A stretch of DNA of 64,000 nt from Flammeovirgaceae bacterium 311 (GTDB lineage Bacteria > Bacteroidota > Bacteroidia > Cytophagales > Cyclobacteriaceae): positions 3,736,501-3,800,500 of the forward strand of contig CP004371.1 of assembly GCA_000597885.1 (NCBI GenBank), in the 5' to 3' direction. The notes beneath the pieces were generated by a model. That model was given only the letters and a program-made list of their open reading frames with translations. It ran no database searches and was not told the DNA's origin. This document shows positions 35,741 to 44,058 of this stretch, one piece after another. Position numbers and translations under genes: made by a program. How positions within the stretch are numbered: the stretch's first letter is position 1; the number at the start of each line of letters is the position of its first letter.

Positions 35741-36963
35741 GCACAAATTTTTATAGGCTGCTGCTGGCAGTAATGCTGCTGGCTGCATGCACATCAGAAG
35801 AAAGAAAAGCAGAACAAGCGCCGGAAGAAAGGCTGGTGTTTAACACGCTGGCATCACCGGCCGATAGCCTTGCCCGCTATCCGCACCTGCTGGCAGACGA
35901 AGAGGAAAATCGGCTCTGGATGAGCTGGATGGTGCAGGATACTCCCGATTCTGCCTCCCTCTGGATGGCAGCCCTTGACGGAGAAACAGGCGAATGGCAG
36001 CAGCCTCAATTGGTACATGCAGGCAATAGGCTGATGGTGAACTGGGCAGATTACCCGCACCTGCTGAAAAACGGCCAGGAAGCCGGTATCCTGTATATGC
36101 AGGTGGCCGATCCCACAGCGCCCTATGCCTATCATGTAATGTGGAAAGGGGCAGGCAAAGCAGAGCAGCGGTTGCATACCGACAGCTCCGCTACCGAACA
36201 TGGCTTTGTCAGTACAGCTGTCTTACCCGGAGGCCAGCAGGCTGTTATTTGGCTGGATGGAAACAAATATGCCGGTGCCGGAGATGGGCACGGACATGGA
36301 CATGGTGGCGAAATGACCCTTCGCTTTCGCTCTCTGGCAGCAGATGGTAAGCTGCTGCCTGCACAGGAAGTTGATGGACGTACCTGCGATTGCTGCAATA
36401 CTGCCATGGTAGCAACACCAGATGGTGCCATGGCCTTTTATCGGGATCGTTCTGATGAAGAGATCCGCGACATCTATTACAGCCGCTACAGGGAAGGCAG
36501 CTGGTCTGCACCCAAGCCTGTGCATAGGGATGGATGGGAAGTGAAAGGATGTCCTGTAAACGGGCCTGCAGCCGATGCCCTTAACGAGCAGGTGGTGGTA
36601 GCCTGGTTTACCGGCGCCGGTGGAAATAACAAAGTGAATGTTCGCTTCAGTGATGACATGGGCGAAAGCTGGGGCCGGGTACTGGTTGCAGACAGCCTGA
36701 AGCCCCTGGGCCGGGTAGGCATTAAGTTAACAGCCGGTGGCAGCGCCCTGCTAAGCTGGCTCGATGGAGAAGGAAGGCTCGTGCTGCGGCAGCTGAACCC
36801 AAATGGCCAAATGGGAGAAACACAAGTTCTGGCAGACAGCCTCAGCAGCCGCAAGAGCGGATTTCCGCAGCTGGTACGCCTGAAGGAAAAAGTATACCTG
36901 GCCTGGACTCAGCCCGAACCCTACACTCAGTTAAAGGTAGTGGAAGGGGTCTGGAAGCAATAA
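35737..36963 (+). CDS. Beta-propeller (sialidase-like) lipoprotein with CDCC motif and His-Gly run
   Basis: 408 residues from ATG 35737, overlapping the M14 stop by 4 bp. Lipobox LLAAC (residues 14-18). The repeated Asp-box-like segments (NVRFSDDMGESWGRVLVADS, residues about 304-323) indicate a BNR/sialidase-like propeller. Two odd motifs stand out: GDGHGHGHGGE (about 184-194) and RTCDCCNTA (about 216-224), with a further Cys in VKGCPVNGP (about 270-278). Four Cys with clustered His suggest a metal site, copper or zinc (inference). Sialidase catalytic residues (Arg triad, Tyr) are not evident, so it is probably not a sialidase. The tight coupling suggests work together with the peptidase. Confidence 0.8.
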   Translation: MSTNFYRLLLAVMLLAACTSEERKAEQAPEERLVFNTLASPADSLARYPHLLADEEENRLWMSWMVQDTPDSASLWMAALDGETGEWQQPQLVHAGNRLMVNWADYPHLLKNGQEAGILYMQVADPTAPYAYHVMWKGAGKAEQRLHTDSSATEHGFVSTAVLPGGQQAVIWLDGNKYAGAGDGHGHGHGGEMTLRFRSLAADGKLLPAQEVDGRTCDCCNTAMVATPDGAMAFYRDRSDEEIRDIYYSRYREGSWSAPKPVHRDGWEVKGCPVNGPAADALNEQVVVAWFTGAGGNNKVNVRFSDDMGESWGRVLVADSLKPLGRVGIKLTAGGSALLSWLDGEGRLVLRQLNPNGQMGETQVLADSLSSRKSGFPQLVRLKEKVYLAWTQPEPYTQLKVVEGVWKQ

Positions 36964-36986
36964 AACCACGGAAGCGGCCCCATACC

Positions 36987-37901
36987 TCAATACACGATCG
37001 CCTCTATGGTATAGCCTCTGCGGCGCAGCAGGTTAATAAGGCCGTCTTCGCCGGGCAGGTGGGCAGCGCCTACAGCAAAAAAGGTGGGTTTGTTGCGGGC
37101 TATGGTCTCAACGGTGGGTATCCAGCGGCGGTTTCGGTCCTGCAGGAGAATCTTTTCATAGTTTTTCATGCCCAGGCTGGTTTCGCGCACAATGTAGAAG
37201 AGGCTCTCCAGATCTTTATTCTTATAGCTTACCACCATGTTCCAGAAATCTTCACGCAGTTCTTCATAATTCTTTACAGCCTCTAGCAGCAGCTTTGCCT
37301 GCTCCTGGTAGGGAATGGCATCCAGCGCTTTTAGCTGCGCTGAAGCGCCCTCCAGGCCTACTACAGGTTTGTTCTGTAGGCCCATCATGCGCGAGAGCTG
37401 CATCTCGTAAGAAAGCACTGGGCAATTTAGCAGTTTGGAGTAGAGCAGCGAACTGATGAAGAAAGGCTTCATGCTTTGCAGCTGGTCCAGGGCAACGCCC
37501 AGAGAATCGCGATAGAACCGCTCTACCAGGCTGTATTCACTGGCAGAAAGGTAGTCACTTAGCTTGCTGGGGGTTTTCATTTGCATACCCGCCTGCAGCT
37601 GCTTTAGCTCGGCAACATCAGATATGTTTACCTCCAGTGCCAGCTGTCGGCTATTTTGCATTGCCTGCAACATAGATTCAGACACCAGCAGATCTTCCAT
37701 ACAAATGGCATGAATGGTACCGTAGAGGTAAGAAGGCTGTTTTAACCCACCCCCTGAAATTTTCCAGAGCAGCGATTGTTCCTCTTGTTCCTGTGCAATT
37801 GCCTGTACAGGCATCAACGTATAAAGTGCTACAAAACAGAGGGTAGAAATTCCTACCAAAAATAAAGTGTAATTAAGTGCAAATTTTCTGCTGAAATTCA
37901 T
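36987..37901 (-). CDS. TraB/GumN family protein, exported
   Basis: 304 residues from ATG 37901; the frame is open upstream to 38033, but the ATG gives the signal peptide NYTLFLVGISTLCFVALYTL. Family hallmarks: LLWKISGGGLKQPSYLYGTIH near the start of the mature part (about residues 43-63), conserved Glu in LALEVNISD, and the terminal FFAVGAAHLPGEDGLINLLR (about 273-292), with the GxxH...G pattern. TraB/GumN (PF01963) proteins are putative metal-dependent peptidases of the Tiki fold. It faces the plus-strand propeller gene tail to tail with a 23-bp gap. Confidence 0.9.
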   Translation of the reverse strand: MNFSRKFALNYTLFLVGISTLCFVALYTLMPVQAIAQEQEEQSLLWKISGGGLKQPSYLYGTIHAICMEDLLVSESMLQAMQNSRQLALEVNISDVAELKQLQAGMQMKTPSKLSDYLSASEYSLVERFYRDSLGVALDQLQSMKPFFISSLLYSKLLNCPVLSYEMQLSRMMGLQNKPVVGLEGASAQLKALDAIPYQEQAKLLLEAVKNYEELREDFWNMVVSYKNKDLESLFYIVRETSLGMKNYEKILLQDRNRRWIPTVETIARNKPTFFAVGAAHLPGEDGLINLLRRRGYTIEAIVY

Positions 37902-37990
37902 GAACCTACTGGTAAAGAGGTGCGTAAGCAACAAACGGAAGAAAACAATAATTCTTATACAATGCTTTGTTAAACAGGTGTATATACAGA

Positions 37991-38017
37991 CCGGAGTTAC
38001 ACTCCGGTTTTTTTTAT
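37991..38017 (+). terminator. Orphan intrinsic terminator on the plus strand
   Basis: CCGGAGT (37991-37997), loop TAC and ACTCCGG (38001-38007) form a compact 7-bp GC-rich stem followed by TTTTTTTTT-type run at 38008-38016. No plus-strand gene ends before it: the nearest upstream one stops at 36963, behind the minus-strand TraB/GumN gene. Confidence 0.82.
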
Positions 38018-38270
38018 TTGGGTGTGGGTACAAAGATACGCTCTTCAGGGGTTTCTACCTTAAAAGTTTCTGGTGCAGGGGGCAAATTACCTGCAGCCGG
38101 GCTGTAAGATAGTGCCGCCTGAAGCAAAGATATGCCCCGGGAGCAGGCATTGGAGGGGCAATTAATTAAGGCAGACTATTTGCCGCTATAGACAATCTAT
38201 CCATAGGTACTGCATTTGCCATATTAGCTTCGGTAGACAAAGCGCTTATTTTTTTAGTAGTACGCATTAA

Positions 38271-38302
38271 CTTGGCAAATCTGTATTATTCCTGTAATTT
38301 TA
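38271..38302 (+). promoter_or_regulatory. Bacteroidota-type promoter of lspA
   Basis: CTTG (38271-38274) and TAATTTTA (38295-38302) resemble the -33 TTG and -7 TAnnTTTG elements, spaced 20 nt. The start codon GTG is 60 nt downstream. Confidence 0.42.
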
Positions 38303-38362
38303 GCGTTACTTTTTTGTTGAGCAAAAGTATCAACACACAGGCAGTAACAAGCAAAATATTCG

Positions 38363-39010
38363 GTGAAGTATTTGAAGTTCTTCTTGGCGGCGCTGGGGGT
38401 GATTGCCATTGACCAAACAGTAAAACTGCTGGTCCACTATAATATGGAACTCGGCATTGCCGGCGAGGTCAATGTACTGGGCGATTGGTTCAGGCTGCAT
38501 TACCTCCTGAATCCGGGAATGGCCTTTGGCATGAAACTCGATTGGGAGTGGGGCAAGCTCCTGCTCACCATGTTCAGGTTTGCTGCTACTATTGGCATAG
38601 GCTATTACATATGCCTGCTCATTAACCGTAAGGCACATCCGGGACTTATCTGGAGCATGGCGCTCATTCTGGGAGGAGCAGTGGGCAATTTAATAGACAG
38701 TATCTTTTACGGAGTTTATCTGGAAGGTAACCTGGTGCCGGGAGCTCCCACCCCCTGGTTTCATGGTCAGGTAATCGATATGCTCTACTTCCCCCTCTAT
38801 GAGGGGGTTCTGCCCGATTGGATTCCAGGCTGGGGAGGCCAGTACTTTATTTTCTTCCGGCCGGTTTTTAATATTGCCGACTCGGCTATTTTTGTAGGTG
38901 TTGCCCTGATTTTGCTCATGCAGCGCCGCTTTTTTAGCGAACCGGAAGAAACAGCACCTGCAGAAAGCGGGTATACAGATACCGAAGAAGTAACCACACA
39001 TCATCCATAA
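38363..39010 (+). CDS. lspA: Lipoprotein signal peptidase LspA
   Basis: 215 residues; the start is GTG 38363, since KYLKFFLAALGVIAIDQTVK is the family N-terminus and no ATG lies nearby. Four membrane segments are visible. Catalytic Asp residues are in GGAVGNLIDSIFYG (about residues 107-120, where D-R is more usual than D-S) and NIADSAIFVGV (about 170-180). It cleaves the signal peptide of diacylglyceryl-prolipoproteins in the inner membrane, and so serves the dozen lipoproteins encoded in this window. A hydrophilic tail EPEETAPAESGYTDTEEV extends the C-terminus. It is followed by a strong terminator. Confidence 0.95.
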   Translation: MKYLKFFLAALGVIAIDQTVKLLVHYNMELGIAGEVNVLGDWFRLHYLLNPGMAFGMKLDWEWGKLLLTMFRFAATIGIGYYICLLINRKAHPGLIWSMALILGGAVGNLIDSIFYGVYLEGNLVPGAPTPWFHGQVIDMLYFPLYEGVLPDWIPGWGGQYFIFFRPVFNIADSAIFVGVALILLMQRRFFSEPEETAPAESGYTDTEEVTTHHP

Positions 39011-39016
39011 AAACAG

Positions 39017-39044
39017 ACCCCGCCTAAACCAGGCGGGGTTTTTT
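39017..39044 (+). terminator. Intrinsic terminator of lspA
   Basis: ACCCCGCCT (39017-39025) pairs exactly with AGGCGGGGT (39031-39039), loop AAACC, followed by T6 (39039-39044). It begins 7 bp after the stop codon. The remaining 377 bp to fecR hold the shared upstream element described separately and nothing else I can support. Confidence 0.9.
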
Positions 39045-39370
39045 AATCTACTAATGCGCAGATGAGGTTACTGGTATTGTTGTTATTATCAGTGTTACCA
39101 AATAGGGCGAAATAAGCTTCTGCTCCTTCTGCAGTATGAGGCGTTGTATACTGCTAAGGCTGGTTCAGAATGAATTTCATGCTTTTCCCCCGGGCTACTG
39201 CAAATGCCAGAGCATCTCTGCTCTTCTGGATTCAGACCAGTCTTCGCCAGTGGCAGGAGCTGAACTGGCTATAGCGCTTCCTGCATAAGCATAGCTATAC
39301 CAGCTTATCTGGATGGCCCAAACCGGGCTTAGGGTTAGGTTATCTAAAAATTCAAAAATATTTACTGGTT

Positions 39371-39416
39371 GATAGTGGAAAAAAAGGAATAGCTGACTCT
39401 TGCTATAAAAAGCCGG
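39371..39416 (+). promoter_or_regulatory. Conserved element upstream of fecR (copy A)
   Basis: This 46-bp block is matched without gaps in 35 positions by 49708-49753. Identical cores are TAGTGGAAAA (39373-39382), CTGACTCTT (39393-39401), CTATAAAA (39403-39410) and CCGG (39413-39416). GTGGAAA resembles an ECF-type -35 element (GGAA) and CTGACTCTT or TATAAA could supply the -10. The block ends 5 nt before the FecR start codon, so if it is a promoter the leader is very short. Confidence 0.5.
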
Positions 39417-39421
39417 AATCA

Positions 39422-40504
39422 ATGAAAGGTGATTGTGGAGTAGATGATCTTTTGTCGGACCTGTCGTTTCAAAAATGGGTACTGCATCAGGATGCTGAAT
39501 CAGGCCTGTTTTGGGAAAAATGGGTGCGTGAACACCCTGGCTGTAAAGGAACAGTAGCAGAAGCTACGATTATACTGAAAACACTAAAGTTCAATGAAAG
39601 CAGCCTTTCAGAGAAAGAGAGTGATCAGCTGCTTCAGAGAATCAGGTATACCAATGCATCCGGCAATACATCTGGCGCTCCAAAAACAATTGTAAGACCC
39701 ATTAGCAGCCGTGTGGAACAGCTTCAGTACCAGCAAAGCAGGCGGAAAAGCACTATACGTACTTTTATGGGTTATGCGGCTGTTCTGGCAACTGCACTTG
39801 CTTTTGCTTTGTCAATACACTTTCTATCTGGAAACCAAAAAAAAGGTGCAGGCCCTCAGCTGGTTGAAAAAGTAAATAACAAAGGCCAGAAAGCAGCCAT
39901 ATTCCTGCCCGATGGCTCAAAAGTTATGCTTAATTCTTCCAGTACCATCAGGTATCCCAAGCAGTTTTCGGAAGATGTAAGAGAGGTTTACCTGAAAGGA
40001 GAAGCCTTTTTTGAGGTTACCACAGGTAGCAGGCCTTTTATTGTACAAACCGACAAATTAGCGGCAAGGGTACTGGGCACCTCCTTTAATGTTAATGCTT
40101 TTCCTGATAGTAAAGAGCACTCTGTTTCTTTGGTAACGGGCAAAGTAGAGCTGCATCCGGCAGATGCTGATCAGCAATACCTAATCCTTGAACCAGGCGA
40201 AAAAGGTAAAATTGAAAGTGTAGCAGGAAAGCTTGTTAAAACAGGTTTTGATTACGAGGAAGAGGTGGGATGGAAGGAGGATGTACTAATTTTTAAAGAC
40301 GTGCCCCTGGAAGAAGCACTTAAACGGATAGAGAAATGGTATGGAGTAGAATTTGTAACAGACGAAGTTCCCAAAGAGGATCACTATGTAACCGGCAGGT
40401 TTGCCCGGGAATCTCTTCATAATGTTTTGTTGAGTATAGGATTTACTGCAAAGTTTAAATACCAGTTGAAAGGCAATAAAGTATATATAACATTTCACCA
40501 GTAA
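39422..40504 (+). CDS. FecR family anti-sigma factor
   Basis: 360 residues from ATG 39422. Residues 1-100 are the cytoplasmic sigma-binding part (LSFQKWVLHQDAESGLFWEK is typical of Bacteroidota FecR). One membrane segment lies at 113-135 (FMGYAAVLATALAFALSIHF). The periplasmic FecR domain spans about 158-255 (GQKAAIFLPDGSKVMLNSSS, RPFIVQTDKLAARVLGTSFN) and the C-terminal DUF4974 domain about 287-358. It should hold an ECF sigma factor inactive until the STN domain of its SusC partner signals substrate import. Unusually, the sigma gene is not next to it but 8.5 kb downstream. SusC follows after 154 bp. Confidence 0.93.
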   Translation: MKGDCGVDDLLSDLSFQKWVLHQDAESGLFWEKWVREHPGCKGTVAEATIILKTLKFNESSLSEKESDQLLQRIRYTNASGNTSGAPKTIVRPISSRVEQLQYQQSRRKSTIRTFMGYAAVLATALAFALSIHFLSGNQKKGAGPQLVEKVNNKGQKAAIFLPDGSKVMLNSSSTIRYPKQFSEDVREVYLKGEAFFEVTTGSRPFIVQTDKLAARVLGTSFNVNAFPDSKEHSVSLVTGKVELHPADADQQYLILEPGEKGKIESVAGKLVKTGFDYEEEVGWKEDVLIFKDVPLEEALKRIEKWYGVEFVTDEVPKEDHYVTGRFARESLHNVLLSIGFTAKFKYQLKGNKVYITFHQ

Positions 40505-40658
40505 ACAGGGGATGGATTTCTAAAACATTGCGCCTTTAGGAATGCCCCCGGACCTGCAACCAGCTAGCAACATTTAAATATGCTAAACCAACCGTAATGA
40601 AGTTTCAGACAGAAAAGGAACAGGATGATTAAGTTCAGTTATTTAACTTAAAAAATTT

Positions 40659-43600
40659 ATGAAAAATAAGCATTTACCAAGTTTTTTTCTGGTAGCGAAG
40701 TCCCTTCTGTATGGGCTATTTTTGCAATGTATTTTTCTTAGCTCAGTTTTCGCAATCGAAGGAAATAGCTTGAATCCTAATTTGAAAGAGGTTCTTGTTA
40801 ATATCGAGGCAAAAAACGAGCGGATGGATAAAGTGCTGGGAGAAATAGAATCCCAGACCAAGCTAAGCTTTGTCTATGATTCTAAGCAACTGAACATGAG
40901 GAAAAAGGTATCTATCAATGCCCGGAATATACCTTTGTTCGATGTTTTGCAGGAGCTGTCTTTTCAGGCCAGGGTCAGATTCAGGCAGGTCAACCATAAT
41001 ATCAGCATCCAAAGTATTGATGAAAGAGAAGAAAAACCGACTGACATAAAAAAGGCCGTTCCGCCGGTTACCATAACAGGTAAAGTTACAGATGAGACGG
41101 GTGAGGGGCTACCGGGCGCAACTGTGAGGCTAAAGGGTAACAGATCAGTAGGTGCTGTTACTGATTTTGACGGTAATTTTCGGATTGAGGTACCGGAAGA
41201 TCAGCTAAACGGAACCCTGCTTATTTCATTTATAGGTTTTCGTGAGCAGGAAGTGCCCATTAATAGCCGATCTGTAATTGATGTGCAGCTGGCGCCGGAT
41301 GTTGAATCCCTGGAGGAAGTGGTGGTAATTGGCTATGGTACCCAACAGGAAAGAGATCTGACATCTGCCATTTCAAGGGTGCAGGCCGAAGAAATTACCC
41401 AGACGCCTACCGGGCAGGCCATGCAGTCGCTCCAGGGAAGAGTACCTGGCGTACAAATTGTAAGCAGTGGTGCGCCGGGTGCCGCACCAACCGTGCGGGT
41501 AAGGGGTGTTGGATCCCTGAATGGTAATGCATCGCCCCTCTATGTAGTCGATGGCATGTTTTTCGAGGATATCGATTTTCTGAACCCCAACGACATTGCC
41601 AGCATGTCGATCCTGAAAGATGCATCGGCAGCTGCCATTTATGGGGTACGAGCTGCCAATGGTGTGGTACTGATCGAAACCAAATCCGGCTCCTTTAACC
41701 AGAAACCAGAAATTGTTTACGATGGGTACTATGGGGTACAGCGGGCACAAAATATACTGAAGCTGGCCAATGCAGAGCAGTTTACCCGCTACATCCGGGA
41801 AACGGGAGCCACTGCCGATAACGAATTCATAGACAATGCATTTCAGCGCTTTGGCAGGAGCAGAATTAACCCTAATGTGCCGGATGTTAATACCGACTGG
41901 TACAATGAAGTTTTACAGACGGCTCCCATACAAAATCATTCGCTTAGTATTAGTGGGGGCAGCGAAAAAACAAGATACTCTGTAGGCGCAAACTATTTTG
42001 AGCAGGAAGGACTGCTTCGGGAAACCCGTAACTCTTTTGAAAGATATAACCTAAGAGGTAAGATTAATTTTGAGGCCACCGACTGGCTGAGTGCAGGTTT
42101 GAACATGAACGTCAGTTCGGCTACTCAGTATAATGCAGAAAATTCGGTATGGTTTAAAACCTACTTTGCCGTTCCGATTTTGCCGGTGTACGACGAGCAG
42201 AATACAGCAGCAAGCCCCATACGCCTGAGCAACGCCCAGCAGCTGGGGTATCGTAGTTCACAAAATCCTTTTTATGATTTATTTTACAACGATAACCGGA
42301 ACAGGGATAACAGGGTGCTGGCAAATGTATATGTAGATTTAAAGCTCATCCCTGATAAACTAACCTTTAATACTACCTACAATTCCAGCTATGGCAACAT
42401 CAATGCGCGGAATGTAGACTTCAGGTTCAATGATGGGCGTACACAGCACCCATATGCAATCAGAAAGGAAAGTGCTACCACCCTGAATGGTATCTGGGAT
42501 AATGTGCTCACCTATTCTGATATGTTTGGCAAACATGAACTTACCGCAATGGCAGGCTACTCCTTTAGGTCAGAAACCAGAGACGGACTTTATGCCAGGG
42601 GTACGGGAACGGGCGATCAGGGAGCGCCAAACAGAGACCGGGAAGAACTTTGGTACCTGTACTATGCCGAGGAAATAGATGTAGATAATGTGGAAGATTT
42701 TGGCTCCAGATTTTATGGCAGTTCCTATTTCGGGCGTATTTCTTATAATTACGACGGCCGTTACCTGCTCTTCGGTTCGTTCAGAAGAGATGGTACCAGT
42801 AAGTTTCAGCAAAGGTGGGGTAATTTTCCTACCATTGGCGCAGGCTGGGTTTTATCTGAAGAAAACTTCTTCAATGTTGCACCCATCAATTTCCTGAAAT
42901 TCAGGGCCGGCTGGGGTAGGTTAGGCAACGATGCGGTCGCATTTGCTACCGGAGCCCCAACCCTTTCTCCAGTTTTTACGGCAATCAACAACCAGTATGT
43001 ACAGGGAAGAGAAGTTGATTATGTTTTTGACTACCTGGACCGCTGGGAAACAACGGAAGAAATAAACGTTGGCCTCTCTTCCCGATTGCTGGATAACCGC
43101 CTGTCGCTGGAAGCCGACTACTACATCAGGGATACGGAAGATGCCGTGGTGACCATTATTTTGCCGGTTGTAAGGGAAAGTATCAGGAGAAACCGGGGCG
43201 AAATACGCAACTCCGGCTTTGAGCTTGCCCTGAACTGGACTGATGAGATATCCAATAATTTTAGCTATACCATTGGCGGTAATGTAGCCACCCTTAAAAA
43301 TGAGATACTGAACCTGGGTGGTCAGCAGTACTTAGATGCCGGATCAGCCGAATTTCGCCAGCGTTTCATAGTAGGTGAGCCTATTGCAGCATTTTTCGGC
43401 TATGAAGTAGAAGGTGTTTTCCAGAACGAGCAGCAAATAGCCAACAGTGGCTATAACAGCGAGTTTATTGCCGATAATAATCTTGTACCCGGCGATTTCA
43501 TTTACCGCGATCAGAATGCTGATGGTGTGATCAATGATCAGGACAGGGTGGTTTTAGGCTCTTATTTACCAAACCTGAATTACGGATTAAACCTGGGGCT

Positions 43601-44045
43601 GAACTGGAGAAATCTGGAGTTCACGGCACTTTTCCAGGGCCAGTCCGGCCACAGCATCCTCAACAGAAAGCGGGGTGAGATTATTTTCACTACTGACCCC
43701 AACATCGATGCAGAGCTGGCCAACAACTTATGGCGAGGCGAAGGAACCTCCAACAGATACCCTTCGGCAGCAGGCCTAAGAAAAGGATGGAATCAGAACA
43801 TGAGCGACTACTTTGTAGAAGATGGTTCCTTCTGGAGGATTCAGAACGTAAGGCTCGCTTATAACCTGCGCAACAACAGTCTCTTTGGAACCACCATGCC
43901 TGATGCCAGAGTTACCCTGACAGCCGAAAGGCCCCTGACGGTTTTTGATTACAATGGGTTTAACCCTGAAGTACCGGATGGTATTGACCGCCAGACCTAC
44001 CCGATCCCTGCAGTGTATACTTTAGGTTTAATGTTAAGACTCTAA
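40659..44045 (+). CDS. SusC/RagA TonB-linked outer membrane transporter with STN signalling domain
   Basis: 1128 residues from ATG 40659, signal peptide ending near SSVFA (residue 31). Domains in order: STN about 66-118 (FVYDSKQLNMRKKVSINARN), carboxypeptidase-like CNA/DUF4480 domain 131-212 (ITGKVTDETGEGLPGATVRL), TonB plug about 220-330 with the SusC signature EVVVIGYGTQQERDLTSAIS (216-235), then the 22-strand barrel ending YPIPAVYTLGLMLRL with the C-terminal aromatic/hydrophobic strand. It imports oligosaccharides with the SusD lid. The STN domain indicates sigma/anti-sigma signalling through FecR. SusD begins 13 bp after its stop. Confidence 0.97.
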   Translation: MKNKHLPSFFLVAKSLLYGLFLQCIFLSSVFAIEGNSLNPNLKEVLVNIEAKNERMDKVLGEIESQTKLSFVYDSKQLNMRKKVSINARNIPLFDVLQELSFQARVRFRQVNHNISIQSIDEREEKPTDIKKAVPPVTITGKVTDETGEGLPGATVRLKGNRSVGAVTDFDGNFRIEVPEDQLNGTLLISFIGFREQEVPINSRSVIDVQLAPDVESLEEVVVIGYGTQQERDLTSAISRVQAEEITQTPTGQAMQSLQGRVPGVQIVSSGAPGAAPTVRVRGVGSLNGNASPLYVVDGMFFEDIDFLNPNDIASMSILKDASAAAIYGVRAANGVVLIETKSGSFNQKPEIVYDGYYGVQRAQNILKLANAEQFTRYIRETGATADNEFIDNAFQRFGRSRINPNVPDVNTDWYNEVLQTAPIQNHSLSISGGSEKTRYSVGANYFEQEGLLRETRNSFERYNLRGKINFEATDWLSAGLNMNVSSATQYNAENSVWFKTYFAVPILPVYDEQNTAASPIRLSNAQQLGYRSSQNPFYDLFYNDNRNRDNRVLANVYVDLKLIPDKLTFNTTYNSSYGNINARNVDFRFNDGRTQHPYAIRKESATTLNGIWDNVLTYSDMFGKHELTAMAGYSFRSETRDGLYARGTGTGDQGAPNRDREELWYLYYAEEIDVDNVEDFGSRFYGSSYFGRISYNYDGRYLLFGSFRRDGTSKFQQRWGNFPTIGAGWVLSEENFFNVAPINFLKFRAGWGRLGNDAVAFATGAPTLSPVFTAINNQYVQGREVDYVFDYLDRWETTEEINVGLSSRLLDNRLSLEADYYIRDTEDAVVTIILPVVRESIRRNRGEIRNSGFELALNWTDEISNNFSYTIGGNVATLKNEILNLGGQQYLDAGSAEFRQRFIVGEPIAAFFGYEVEGVFQNEQQIANSGYNSEFIADNNLVPGDFIYRDQNADGVINDQDRVVLGSYLPNLNYGLNLGLNWRNLEFTALFQGQSGHSILNRKRGEIIFTTDPNIDAELANNLWRGEGTSNRYPSAAGLRKGWNQNMSDYFVEDGSFWRIQNVRLAYNLRNNSLFGTTMPDARVTLTAERPLTVFDYNGFNPEVPDGIDRQTYPIPAVYTLGLMLRL

Positions 44046-44058
44046 AAAAACTAAATAT

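Larger units (their letters stand above)
37902..38362. other. Divergent intergenic region between TraB/GumN and lspA
   Basis: The gap holds an orphan plus-strand terminator (37991-38017) and a probable lspA promoter (38271-38302). Nothing else is evident: no ORF of note and no RNA gene. The 90 bp upstream of the terminator could encode a short RNA, but I see no promoter I can support. Confidence 0.5.
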
